Assembly (NCBI RefSeq): GCF_001315105.1 | Contig: NZ_BAZR01000001.1 | Coordinates: 434,001 to 498,000 of the forward strand | DNA length: 64,000 bases | Direction of reading: 5' to 3' | Origin: Paenibacillus sp. JCM 10914 | GTDB lineage: Bacteria > Bacillota > Bacilli > Paenibacillales > Paenibacillaceae | Shown here: positions 42,862 to 52,191 of the stretch, one piece after another | How positions within the stretch are numbered: position 1 is the first letter of the stretch | How the letters are laid out: every line of letters starts with the position of its first letter | Notes under the pieces: model-generated | What the model was told of the DNA's origin: nothing | Seen by the model: the letters and a program-made list of their open reading frames with translations, nothing else | Database searches by the model: none | Translations under genes and position numbers: made by a program

Positions 42862-43763
42862 GTGCAAACCGGGCATTAGGACTTGGATCAGGCAGGAGCG
42901 GGGACCCTGCAGATCATCAATCCTACCAGAGAAAACGTCCGCTTCGCGTGGGCTCACTGTTGGTCTTCGTGTTCCTTATGGTCGCTGCCGTATTTACGTT
43001 GTTCCCCATTTATATGGGACTGCTGAATTCATTGAAGACGGAAGGAGAGATGCTGAGCAACATCATGGCTTTTCCTTCCCAGATCCAATTTAGCAATTAT
43101 GCGGATGCCTTTCACAAAATCAACTTTATGAGAAGTCTCTGGAACACGACGGTCATTGCCGTGATCGGACTTGCAGGCATTATCGTGTTCGCATCGCTGG
43201 CAGGCTATAAACTATCGCGTACGCCCGGCAAACTCAGCGGGTTTCTGTTTGCGTTATTCGTCATGTCGATGCTGATTCCGTTTCATTCCGTGATGATTAC
43301 TTTGAACAGAGTGGCTAAGGTTCTGGGCGTGCAAGGCTCGACAATCGGGCTTGGGTTTATTTATATCGGCCTTGGCGTATCAATGGCGATCTTCTTGTAC
43401 CACGGCTTTGTCAAATCGATACCAAGAGAGCTGGATGAAGCTGCGGTTATTGACGGATGCGGCGAAGCGCGTTTATTCTTTACCGTCATATTTCCGCTAC
43501 TGCTTCCCATCACGGCCACTATCGCGATCTTGAACGCCCTTTGGATATGGAACGACTTCCTGCTTCCGCTCTTGATGCTGACCGATTCGGATACGTATAC
43601 GCTGTTGTTGTCCACGAACATGTTGTTCGGACAGTATGGTAACAACGACTGGTCTGCCATTCTCTCGGCGCTGATATTGGCCATGCTGCCAGTTATTGTG
43701 TTGTACCTGTTGCTGCAAAAATACATTTTGAACGGCGTCGTAGAGGGCGCGGTCAAAGGCTAG
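42858..43763 (+). CDS. CUT1 ABC transporter permease (MalG/LacG-like)
   Basis: Second permease of the transporter. A cytoplasmic N-terminal tail of about 35 residues precedes VGSLLVFVFLMVAAVFTLFP. The EAA loop is ELDEAAVIDGCGEARLFFTVIFP near residue 195, and the protein ends LNGVVEGAVKG as usual for MalG-like proteins. Length 301. Start overlaps the previous gene by four bases. Confidence 0.88.
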   Translation: MSANRALGLGSGRSGDPADHQSYQRKRPLRVGSLLVFVFLMVAAVFTLFPIYMGLLNSLKTEGEMLSNIMAFPSQIQFSNYADAFHKINFMRSLWNTTVIAVIGLAGIIVFASLAGYKLSRTPGKLSGFLFALFVMSMLIPFHSVMITLNRVAKVLGVQGSTIGLGFIYIGLGVSMAIFLYHGFVKSIPRELDEAAVIDGCGEARLFFTVIFPLLLPITATIAILNALWIWNDFLLPLLMLTDSDTYTLLLSTNMLFGQYGNNDWSAILSALILAMLPVIVLYLLLQKYILNGVVEGAVKG

Positions 43764-43798
43764 TCGATCACGATAAATAAACATTTGGGGATGATGAT

Positions 43799-45442
43799 AT
43801 GAACGCTCGTAATGGGGAAGTGAACGGATTTCTTAGGACAGACGGCAAACGGTTAGTTAACGGTGTTGGCCACGAGGTGCTGCTTCGCGGCGTAGGCTTT
43901 GGTAGCTGGCTGCTGCCGGAAGGCTACATGTGGAGATTACCTGAGGCAGGGGATCGTCCAAGACGTATGGAACGCATGATCGAACAGTTGATTGGGTCCG
44001 TGAAAGCGAACGAATTCTGGGAATCGTACTACGAGGCACACAGTGCCGAGGACGATATTCGGCAAATCGCCGCGGAAGGCTTCAATTCTGTCAGACTTCC
44101 GCTCAACGCGCGGTTTCTTATCGAGGAGGAAGAGCCACTCCAACTGAAAGAACATCATTTGCGATTACTGGATCGAATGATTGGGTGGTGCCGGGAATAC
44201 AAGCTGTATGTCATTTTGGATCTGCACGGAGCACCGGGTGGACAGACGGGAACGAATATCGATGATTCGGAGCATGACCTCCCCGAACTATTCATCAAGG
44301 AGAGCCACCGCAAGGCTTCAATTGCACTATGGGGCGCGCTGGCGGAGCGCTATAAAGATGAATGGATCATTGCCGGTTACGATCTGTTGAATGAGCCGTT
44401 ACCGGATTGGTTCAGCCAATATAATGGTCTAGTGATGCCGCTCTATAAAGAGATGACGGAAGCTATCCGCAGAGTGGATTCCAAACATATGATCATTCTC
44501 GAGGGGGCACACTGGGCAACGGACTGGAGCATTTTCGACGAGAAATTCGATGATAATCTCATGCTGCAATTTCATAAATATTGGAACAATCCAGATCAAG
44601 AGAGCATTCAGAAGTTTCTGGATAAACGTGATGAGTGGGATGTGCCGATCTTCATGGGCGAGGGAGGCGAGAATAACATCGATTGGTATGTGGGTGCTTT
44701 TGGCATGTACGATGACTTGAACATCTCGTGGAACTTCTGGACTTGGAAGAAGATGGACACGGATAACTCCCCCTGCTCGATCATAAAACCTGCAGGTTGG
44801 CATAAACTCGTGGACTTTCTGGAGGGCGGGGAACCGCCGACGGCCGCGGAAGCCGAGGACATTCTGTGGGAATACCTGCATAATATGCGTTTCGAGAATT
44901 GTGAATACCATCCGGAAGTGGTGCATGCGCTGCTTCGCAGACCACCTTTGCGATATCCGGCTATCTTTTATGGTTACAAGGGACGAGGCATTAGTTATAA
45001 GATTCAGCACGAGGCAAAGGTTAATATCGGATTCCGAGAGGGGGATGGCACGGATATTCGTTTCATCGCAAGCCCGCGCACGGAGCCTAACTTTCAACAT
45101 GGCGGGGGAGAGCCGTGGGCCGAGGACGATAGGCTTTGTCTTCAGGCAAACGCTGGCGATTGGTTCCAGTATGAAGTGAATGTTCCTGCCTCCGTGCAGG
45201 ATCGTGATCATCGTTGTTATCAAGTGCAGATCCGGATGTCTGCAACCGATCTGCCAAGTCGCATCGCTGTGGAGCTGAATGGCGAATTTGTGGGAGAGAT
45301 CGATGTGGTAACGAATTCGTGGGCGACGTATTTGCTGCGGGCCAAGATTGAGATACCGTCTGGTCAGCACGCCATCGGCATTAAAGTGATGTCACACACG
45401 GTGCGTCTGGACTATTTGGAACTGATTAGTGAAACCATATAA
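43799..45442 (+). CDS. GH5-family glycosidase with C-terminal CBM6-like domain
   Basis: Glycoside hydrolase of clan GH-A, family 5 type, acting on beta-glucan or beta-mannan-like oligosaccharides. Visible: GVGFGSWLLPEGYMW near the start, DLHGAPGGQTG near residue 145, the acid/base Glu in GYDLLNEPLPDW (residue 199) and the nucleophile Glu in PIFMGEGGEN (residue 288). From about residue 405 a beta-rich module (NAGDWFQYEVNV, AVELNGEFVGEIDV) looks like a CBM6-type carbohydrate-binding domain. Length 547. There is no signal peptide, so it should work in the cytoplasm on material brought in by the transporter encoded just upstream. An intrinsic terminator follows. Confidence 0.87.
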   Translation: MNARNGEVNGFLRTDGKRLVNGVGHEVLLRGVGFGSWLLPEGYMWRLPEAGDRPRRMERMIEQLIGSVKANEFWESYYEAHSAEDDIRQIAAEGFNSVRLPLNARFLIEEEEPLQLKEHHLRLLDRMIGWCREYKLYVILDLHGAPGGQTGTNIDDSEHDLPELFIKESHRKASIALWGALAERYKDEWIIAGYDLLNEPLPDWFSQYNGLVMPLYKEMTEAIRRVDSKHMIILEGAHWATDWSIFDEKFDDNLMLQFHKYWNNPDQESIQKFLDKRDEWDVPIFMGEGGENNIDWYVGAFGMYDDLNISWNFWTWKKMDTDNSPCSIIKPAGWHKLVDFLEGGEPPTAAEAEDILWEYLHNMRFENCEYHPEVVHALLRRPPLRYPAIFYGYKGRGISYKIQHEAKVNIGFREGDGTDIRFIASPRTEPNFQHGGGEPWAEDDRLCLQANAGDWFQYEVNVPASVQDRDHRCYQVQIRMSATDLPSRIAVELNGEFVGEIDVVTNSWATYLLRAKIEIPSGQHAIGIKVMSHTVRLDYLELISETI

Positions 45443-45453
45443 TCATCAAAGAA

Positions 45454-45486
45454 ACTGCGGGACCCGACTGGTCCTGCGGTTTTTTT
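45454..45486 (+). terminator. Intrinsic terminator after the GH5 gene
   Basis: ACTGCGGGACC and GGTCCTGCGGT form an 11-pair stem (two G-U pairs) around a five-base loop, followed by a run of seven T. Confidence 0.88.
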
Positions 45487-45487
45487 G

Positions 45488-46385
45488 ATTGTGGCTGAAG
45501 AATCGAATGAGTAACGGGTGACGGGACATGGGCTTGTCGAGTGGTTAGGGAGCCTGCCATCAGTCTTATGGGACTGACACGGATGACGCATCCTCCTGCA
45601 GGAGCAGACCTACATGTAGTCATTAAGGCAGGGAGTGGCTGGTCTTTGCCCGTCACACCAATAACCATAGACTCTGTTATTACTGTGAAGGCTGCTTAAT
45701 CAGGGTCTTTTTAGCTGTTCTGGTCCAATATAAGCGTTGGCGAACAATTAATTTATATAACGTATCTCGGCGGATTTGAAACCGAAATCACAAAAAATAG
45801 GTGATACTTACCACTTGACCCTGACACTCAGATCTATAGAATATAACGCAATCCCGGTACAGGACTCCTTTCTCATTTTGTTAAAAAGGCTATTATTGAC
45901 AAACCTTGACAGAATGCGGTTTCCAGCCGTTTTTTTATATGACTTTGGTATCATTTTTGTCATAACTATGGATAAAGATGTAAAAATGACCGGAACTTTA
46001 GCAATTTTTCAGCGTTTAATATACTGATTCAAGAAAATTTTCAGAAAACTCTCCTTATTCGCTGTAACTCGTTTGTGTGCTAAAGCCTTATGGTTGGTGG
46101 CCCATGGCATCTTCCTGCATCGGAAGTTTGTCGAATAACACCAAGCAAGCTAATTGTCAAATGGACGAGAAGTCAATACGGCAGCGATTATTTCGGGGGA
46201 GACATGCGAAGGAGTGGACGGTTTACTTCTTTAAGACTACTGTAAGCCTTTGGAAAGTTGGTAAAGAAGGAATATGGTATCGGGAGCGTTTCGACTATAG
46301 AATGACGAGTATAGCTCAGTCGTCACGATAGTCGGTGCAATGAAGCAGCATGTCATTAAGAAAGGGCAGGTGAGCGACGAGGACG
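45488..46385. other. Long intergenic region with no convincing gene
   Basis: About 900 bases between the GH5 terminator and the anchored glycosidase-like gene. The first part (to about 45700) contains an open frame on the plus strand that ends GWSLPVTPITIDSVITVKAA with no good start or ribosome site, possibly a gene remnant. From 45700 to 46060 the sequence is markedly AT-rich, with two TTGACA copies at 45897 and 45906 that could serve as -35 elements, but without a well-placed -10. From 46060 to 46380 there are short hairpins (CTTCC ... GGAAG at about 46110) and an 84-codon frame starting GTG without a ribosome site, which I do not accept as a gene. The region most likely contains the promoter and leader of the polysaccharide operon. 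Confidence 0.5.
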
Positions 46386-48625
46386 ATGAGCACACGTAAA
46401 CGGTGGGCGATCGCAGGAGTGTGTACGATTGTGCTTCTCTGCGGCGCTGCTGCAATATTAGGATATTTTCGGCCGTCCTTAAAAACGTATGCGGACGCCG
46501 AAGGCATGAAGATGAAGTTCAAGACTGAAGGAACCTCGTTTCTTGTGTATGAAGAAGAGGAGGTTTGGAAAGAGATTTTTGTCAAAGGCGTGAACTTGGG
46601 GGCTACGGTCCCAGGGCATTACCCCGGTGAGTTGCCCGCAACCGAAGCGGATTACTTGCGCTGGTTCAAACAAATCGATGAAATGGGCGCAAACGTCATC
46701 CGGGTCTACACCGTTCATAATCCGGTCTTTTATACCTCCCTGGTGAAGTACAACAGGGATAAAGGCCAGGACCCGCTTTACTTTATGCAGGGGATATGGT
46801 CACCGGAGGAGCAGCTAATTGAACGTCAGGATGCTTACGATGAAGAGATCGTACAGATGTTCAGGGCGGAAATATCAAAGGCGGTTGCCGCGGTATACGG
46901 TGACGTGACTGTCCAGCCCAAGCATGGGCAAGCGAGCGGTAAGTATAAGACGAATGCCGGCAAGTATTTAATGGCATGGCATGTCGGTACAGAATGGGAT
47001 CCAATGATGGTTGAGAATACCAACAAGTTACATAAGGATGTTCCCCGGTATGAGGGAAGCCACTTCTCGGCAACAGAGAAGGCGAGTCCTTTTGAGAGTT
47101 GGCTGGCATCTTTAATGGACCTGACCGCGGCCGAAGAGATTAAATACGGATGGCAGCATCCGATGACCTTTACGAATTGGGTTACGACAGACGTGCTGGA
47201 GCATCCGGGTGAACCATTATTTGAAGAGGACCTAGTGTCCGTAGATGCGAGACATATTGAACCTGTCGATTGGAATGCGGGATATTTCGCAGCCTATCAT
47301 GTCTACCCGTATTATCCGGATTTTTCCGTACGGATAAGACCCTACAGACATTGCCTGACGGCAACGGGGGATATAACACGTATAAAGCCTACCTTCGTAA
47401 ACTAAAGGCTGAATTCGACGATATGCCGATCATGGTAACCGAATATGGCGTGCCATCATCGATCGGTATTTCTCACCATGGCCCGGGAGGAAAAGATCAA
47501 GGGGGACATGATGAGAGGGAGCAAGGACAAATTGACGCTTCGCTCACACAGGACATTTATGACGAAGGCTATTCCGGGGCCATTCTGTTCATGTGGCAGG
47601 ATGAATGGTTCAAGAAAACCTGGAATACGATGCCTTTTGAAATACCGGCAGACCGGCGATCCTTCTGGTTGAACGTGCTGACCAACGAGAAGATGTTCGG
47701 CGTTCTGGCCATGCAGCCAGGAAAAGCCGAGCAAATCGCCATTGATGGTGATTTGAGTGACTGGGACAAGATTCCGGAGGATGAGATCTATACTTGGCCT
47801 GGGAATGCCCCCGGCGTCAAGAATATGAGGCTTACTCATGATGAAGCCTATCTGTACATTGGAATGGAGCTGGAGGAAGCCTTTGACCCCGCACAATCGA
47901 AATTGTTCATTGGGGCCGATACGATCCCCGGCGGTGATATACCCGAGAAGGAATTGGCCGGTCGTACGTTGGAAGGTGGAGCACTGGAGACGTTGATCCA
48001 ACTTGGGAATGAGGATGAGTCCCAGGTTACAATCGCCCCATCCTATGACTTCCACAGACGCCTGTATGGACAAGAAGGTTACTGGATGCTTCCAGAGGAG
48101 CAGGAAGTCAAGGGCACAGCAGATGACCCGGTTGTTCCTGACGGAACATTCCATTCCTGGAAACTTGCGATCAGCTTGCTGATGAATCCGCCAGATACGA
48201 AGTTTGCGCATCCATTCGTGGACGAGAACGTGGGAATGTTGATGCGAGGAACCACCGATACGGCGTCTCCCGATTTCCATTCCTTGGCGGCATGGCAATA
48301 TGCAGATCAGGTGGTGGAAATGAGAATTCCTTGGATGCTGCTTGGGTTTGGAGATCCGAGTTCTCTGCAAGTGCTGGACTACAGTCCGCTGAAAGACAAG
48401 CGCGATTTCAGCACGATCACTGCAGACGGTATTCGGTTAGTTCCCTGGATTGTGGATCGTTCGGAGCTTGGCGAATCTGCGAACCCAATTTCAGCGGAGA
48501 CGATGAACCTGCAAGAGATAGAGCCTTATACTTGGGAGTTATGGGAAACGGCTATTTACAGCGAACGCTTGAAGCATAGCTATTATGATATGCAGGAAAT
48601 CTTTCAGCGCTTGCCTGAACCTTAA
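46386..48625 (+). CDS. Membrane-anchored glycosidase-like protein with C-terminal carbohydrate-binding-like domain (frame break)
   Basis: An N-terminal signal anchor (RWAIAGVCTIVLLCGAAAIL) places the rest outside the cell. Residues 50-430 look like a clan GH-A TIM barrel: FVKGVNLGATVPGHYPGELP, MGANVIRVYTVHNP on strand beta-2, a WHVGTEWDP segment in the acid/base position (Thr-Glu instead of the usual Asn-Glu), and IMVTEYGVPSS in the nucleophile position. The C-terminal part (IAIDGDLSDWDKI onwards) resembles a CBM9/DOMON-type sandwich. One T is missing in the T-run at about 47321; repair reads YYPDFFRTDKTLQTLPDGNG and gives about 746 residues. First of six co-oriented genes that look like an exopolysaccharide synthesis system, so it may trim or remodel the polymer. 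Whether it is catalytically active is uncertain. Confidence 0.72.
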
Positions 48626-48665
48626 GCAAGATCCGAGTTCATAAAAAAGGAGGAGCCATTCCAAT

Positions 48666-49859
48666 ATGTTTTCTAATCTAACCATGGCGTATATATTTAT
48701 CGCGATATGCCTCGGTCTTATCACAATAGGAATTATCTCGTTATTTCGAATGAAATATAAACATAATGCGGAGCAGAAAGAATTCGAACTTGGCCGACAC
48801 AAATTCAATGACTACTTTGTGTATGTACAGTCTCATCTGCATGACGATATTACACTCGAGCTGCCTCCGGGCAAGCTGACCCGGTCGGAGCGCCGGGTCG
48901 TCCAAACGAAGTTCATTGAATGGATCGACCAATTCAAGGGAGAGGCAAGGGACAAGGTGCTGCGATTATGCCGAGAAGCCGGGTACGTGGAAGAGGACAT
49001 CCGCGCTTTGTCCAGTGTACGCAAAGGACGCCGGATTGCAGCGGCCTACCGACTCGGCGGCATGCGGGCCGAGGAGGCTGTCCCGCAGCTCCAGCATTTG
49101 CTGAATCGGATGAGTTACGGTCCGATGACGATTATTATCGCCAGAGCGATTGCCAAGAGTGCGGATCAAACTCAGCAAATTCGCGAGATGCTGACCCGGA
49201 TGCTGTCCTACGATAAGGGCATTCATCATATGGCGGCGGACATCCTGGTCGAGACTCGGCTGGACTCCGCCAGCCTGATGCGCAAGCTGTTGGATGATTC
49301 TGATCCGGGTCTAGTCAAGGTTGCACTCGTAGCCATGTGGGGGCAAGCAGTTCCGGCTGCAGTTCCAACGCTGGATAGACTGGTCGGATCGGAAGAGAAA
49401 GATGTACGTGCTGAGGCGGTCAAGCTGTATCTCAGCTCCAACCCAGCCCTAGAAGATGACACCATTACGCAATTGATGACGGACCATGCATGGGAAGTTC
49501 GGGTCGTAACCGCGAAGGCACTCGGTAGATTGCACGCGGCGGGCAGTATTCCTTTACTGACCGAGGCACTGAAGGATGATAATTGGCATGTGCGCAATCA
49601 CAGCGCAGAAAGTTTGGCTATGTTGGGGGAGCAGGGATTTGAGATGCTCTGCCAGGCAGCACTGACGGGAACCGGCCCTGCTCGCGAGACGGCTTTGTAC
49701 CGAATCGAACGGACGATGGCTAATGAAGGCGATCATGAAGCAGTTGAACAAATGGTGGCCTTTAACAAGAAGAAGCTGATGTACGACCATTACTTTGGCA
49801 TTCAACCAAGTAAGCGCATCGGAAAAGTTGCTGGAGTAGGAGGGGATTACACTGCTTAG
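48666..49859 (+). CDS. Membrane-anchored HEAT-repeat protein
   Basis: A single N-terminal membrane segment (YIFIAICLGLITIGIISLF) is followed by a cytoplasmic alpha-solenoid. HEAT-type repeats are clear from about residue 125: GRRIAAAYRLGGMRAEEAVP, VALVAMWGQAVPAAVPTLDRL, VRAEAVKLYLSSNPALEDD, VRVVTAKALGRLHAAGSIPL and VRNHSAESLAMLGEQGFEML. Length 397. There is no catalytic motif, so it is best seen as a scaffold. It overlaps or abuts the glycosyltransferase start, and stoichiometric production with that enzyme is likely; the inferred role is docking or regulating the synthase at the membrane. Ribosome site AAAGGAGGAG ten bases before ATG 48666. Confidence 0.82.
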   Translation: MFSNLTMAYIFIAICLGLITIGIISLFRMKYKHNAEQKEFELGRHKFNDYFVYVQSHLHDDITLELPPGKLTRSERRVVQTKFIEWIDQFKGEARDKVLRLCREAGYVEEDIRALSSVRKGRRIAAAYRLGGMRAEEAVPQLQHLLNRMSYGPMTIIIARAIAKSADQTQQIREMLTRMLSYDKGIHHMAADILVETRLDSASLMRKLLDDSDPGLVKVALVAMWGQAVPAAVPTLDRLVGSEEKDVRAEAVKLYLSSNPALEDDTITQLMTDHAWEVRVVTAKALGRLHAAGSIPLLTEALKDDNWHVRNHSAESLAMLGEQGFEMLCQAALTGTGPARETALYRIERTMANEGDHEAVEQMVAFNKKKLMYDHYFGIQPSKRIGKVAGVGGDYTA

Positions 49860-51268
49860 AGATATCCTGCTCACCTATGGAATGGTCGCGATTTATTACG
49901 TGATGGCCGTTACCGCGCTTTATTTTGTAATACTGATGTTCTCTTTCAGAAATATCGGAAATATTTACAGACGTGCCACCTATTCCAAATACAATACATT
50001 ATCCGGCTCGGAGCTCGTCCCGTCTGTGTCGTTGCTGGTTCCTGCATACAATGAGGAACTGACGATTACAGAGAACGTACGATGCTTGATGACACTGAAC
50101 TATCCTACGTATGAAGTCATTGTCATCAACGACGGGTCATCGGATGAGACGCTGAAGGTATTGATTGAAGAGTACGGACTTGCCTTGCTGCCGAATCCCG
50201 AAGTACGAGGCAGACTGGAGACCAAGCAGGTTCGCGGAATTTATTATAATCCGCAATATCCGCATCTTTACTTGATTGACAAGGAAAACGGAGGCAAGGC
50301 CGACTCTTTGAACGCTGGTATTAATCTGTCGAAGTATCCGCTCATTTCTTCCATTGACGCAGACTCCCTGCTGGAGAAGGACGCGTTGATCCGCATGGCT
50401 CGCATGTATATGGAGAATCCGGAGGAAACGGTGGCGATCGGCGGCGATGTTCGCATCGCTAACGGCTGTGTGATTGAGAACGGCGAAGTCAAGGATGTAT
50501 CGCTGCCACGCAAGATGTGGCCGATGTTCCAATCGATCGAGTACCTTAAAGCGTTCTTGGGTGGACGAATCGGCTGGAGCCATCTGAACGGACTCATTAT
50601 CGTCTCCGGTGCGTTCGGGATGTTCCGCAAGGACTACATCTTCGCCGTAGGCGGTTACCGCGGGGGATACCCTGGGGAAGACATGAACATCATCATCAAG
50701 CTGCACCGTTACATGCTTGAGAATAAAATTCCGTATCGCGTAGCATTTTGCCCGGAGGCGGTCTGCTGGACACAGGCTCCGGACACTTACCATATTCTTT
50801 CTAACCAACGCAAGCGTTGGGGACGGGGGAATCTGAAGAACATGATCGAGAATCGGGATATGTTGTTTAATCCGAGATACAAGGTCATGGGTCTGCTGAC
50901 GATGCCGTACAACGTTATTTTTGAAGCGTTAAACTTATTTCAGAATTACGGGCCTTCTGGCTCTGCTTGGATACGTAATGCTTGATATGACCAATTGGCA
51001 CGTTCTGGTGGTGTTCGGACTCGTTAACTTCATAAGTGGCTACTTGCTCAGTGTAGGTGCGCTCATTCTGGAGGAAATCGCGTTCAAGCGCTATTCCAAA
51101 CCGTCCGACCTGGCGAAGATGCTGCTATTCTCCGCACTCAAGTTCGTAGGCTATCATCAGCTTGGCGTGATGTGGAGGGTGTTAGGGCACATTCAATACA
51201 TGCAGAACAACAATTCATGGGGAACCATGACCCGGCAGAGTTGGAAAGACAAGAACGAAGCAGCCTAA
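49852..51268 (+). CDS. Processive family 2 glycosyltransferase, polysaccharide synthase (frame break)
   Basis: Membrane GT2 of the IcaA/PgaC/BcsA-like processive kind, polymerising an activated sugar and probably moving the chain outward. Counting from the Met at 49882: membrane segment 3-21, LLVPAYNEEL at 51-60, UDP-sugar site VINDGSSDET at 81-90, DAD in SSIDADSLLE near 160, GEDMN with the catalytic Asp near 267, and QRKRWGRG near 310. C-terminal membrane segments follow. One A is missing at about 50944; repair reads FQKITGLLALLGYVMLDMT, giving about 460 residues. No ATG near the true start has a ribosome site; CTG 49852 lies seven bases after AGGAGGGG and overlaps the HEAT-gene stop, so I prefer it, but 49882 is possible. 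Confidence 0.86.
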
Positions 51269-51330
51269 CATCAAGGCCCGATTCATCTTTGTACCAGTGT
51301 TAAACCATAAAGAGAGGTGGGATTGAAACG

Positions 51331-52137
51331 ATGACTCAATCCGCAACATTGCAACGCGAACAGGCTGTGGATTTTTACAGCCGCCTGGAGGAGGAAGTGA
51401 GAGAACACCGAAGCAACACCGCCCTGCTGTTTCTGTATTGTGCCGGCACTGCGCCGGGGATCGATGAACAGCTGGAAGAAGTGCAGTCTTACGTCGATCA
51501 ACTGGCGGGTGATGGCGGGAGAGTAACTCAGGACCCCAACACCGGGGTACTGGCTGTTACGTTGCAGGGGTACTCGCTGGATGAAGCCCATTATCAGGCG
51601 TTGCTGTTAAAGCTGCATCTGAATGCTTGGGCCGGCAAGGCAGATCCGCGCATAACGCTTGCTGCCCTCACAGAGCCACCGTCACCGCAATCCATGAAAC
51701 AGATGGCGGAAGCGGCCAGACTCAGCACCTCTTCAGATATTCATATATTTACGCAAGAGGACACCGGCCAAGGGCAGAACCGTATTCTGATTGTAGATCA
51801 GGATGCGACGGTGAGGGAATTCCTGCAAATCCGGCTGGCTATGCAAGGGTATGAAACGCTTGAAGCCGTCGACGGACTAGAGGCACTGGAGTTAATCCCG
51901 AAATGGGAGCCGGACCTTGTCTTGACAGAACTTAATCTGCATGGGATTGATGGACTGCCGTTCATTCATCATATACAACAACTGGAAGTGAAGGAGCCGC
52001 CGAAGATCGTTGTGTTGACAGAGAAGCGTGTGGAGCAGACGATCAGTCAATGTTTCCAGAACGGGGTCGACGATTATGTGACGAAGCCGTTCTCGCCGGT
52101 AGAATTGGATGCTCGCATCCGTCGTTGCCTTCATTAA
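51331..52137 (+). CDS. Pseudo-receiver regulator with degenerate N-terminal domain
   Basis: A 268-residue soluble protein. Residues 151-268 are a receiver fold (RILIVDQDATVREFL, WEPDLVLTELNLHGIDGLPF, KIVVLTEKR, DDYVTKPFSPVEL). The phospho-acceptor position is Glu200 instead of Asp, and one of the paired acidic residues is Gln157; Thr230 and Lys252 are kept. It therefore cannot be phosphorylated in the usual way and may sit permanently in an active-like state. Residues 10-115 resemble a heavily decayed GGDEF fold (spacing of RVTQDPNTGVLAVTLQG to LDEAHYQALLLKL), an inference with low certainty. There is no DNA-binding domain. Location between the synthase and the dehydrogenase suggests protein-protein control of polymer synthesis. 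Confidence 0.78.
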   Translation: MTQSATLQREQAVDFYSRLEEEVREHRSNTALLFLYCAGTAPGIDEQLEEVQSYVDQLAGDGGRVTQDPNTGVLAVTLQGYSLDEAHYQALLLKLHLNAWAGKADPRITLAALTEPPSPQSMKQMAEAARLSTSSDIHIFTQEDTGQGQNRILIVDQDATVREFLQIRLAMQGYETLEAVDGLEALELIPKWEPDLVLTELNLHGIDGLPFIHHIQQLEVKEPPKIVVLTEKRVEQTISQCFQNGVDDYVTKPFSPVELDARIRRCLH

Positions 52138-52191
52138 ACAGGGGCATTATTAACGGTTTAGCAATCAGACTATACATCCGATGGAGGTTGA

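Noticed and set aside
45426..45668. Minus-strand open frame after the GH5 gene
   Set aside because: Overlaps the terminator, has no ribosome site and no recognisable content.
46060..46145. c-di-GMP-I (GEMM) riboswitch before the polysaccharide cluster
   Set aside because: GTGCTAAAGCC resembles one GEMM segment, but the first-half core (GCACA...GCAAACC) and the tetraloop receptor are absent.
46077..46331. 84-codon plus-strand frame before the anchored glycosidase gene
   Set aside because: GTG start without ribosome site and atypical composition; kept as noncoding.
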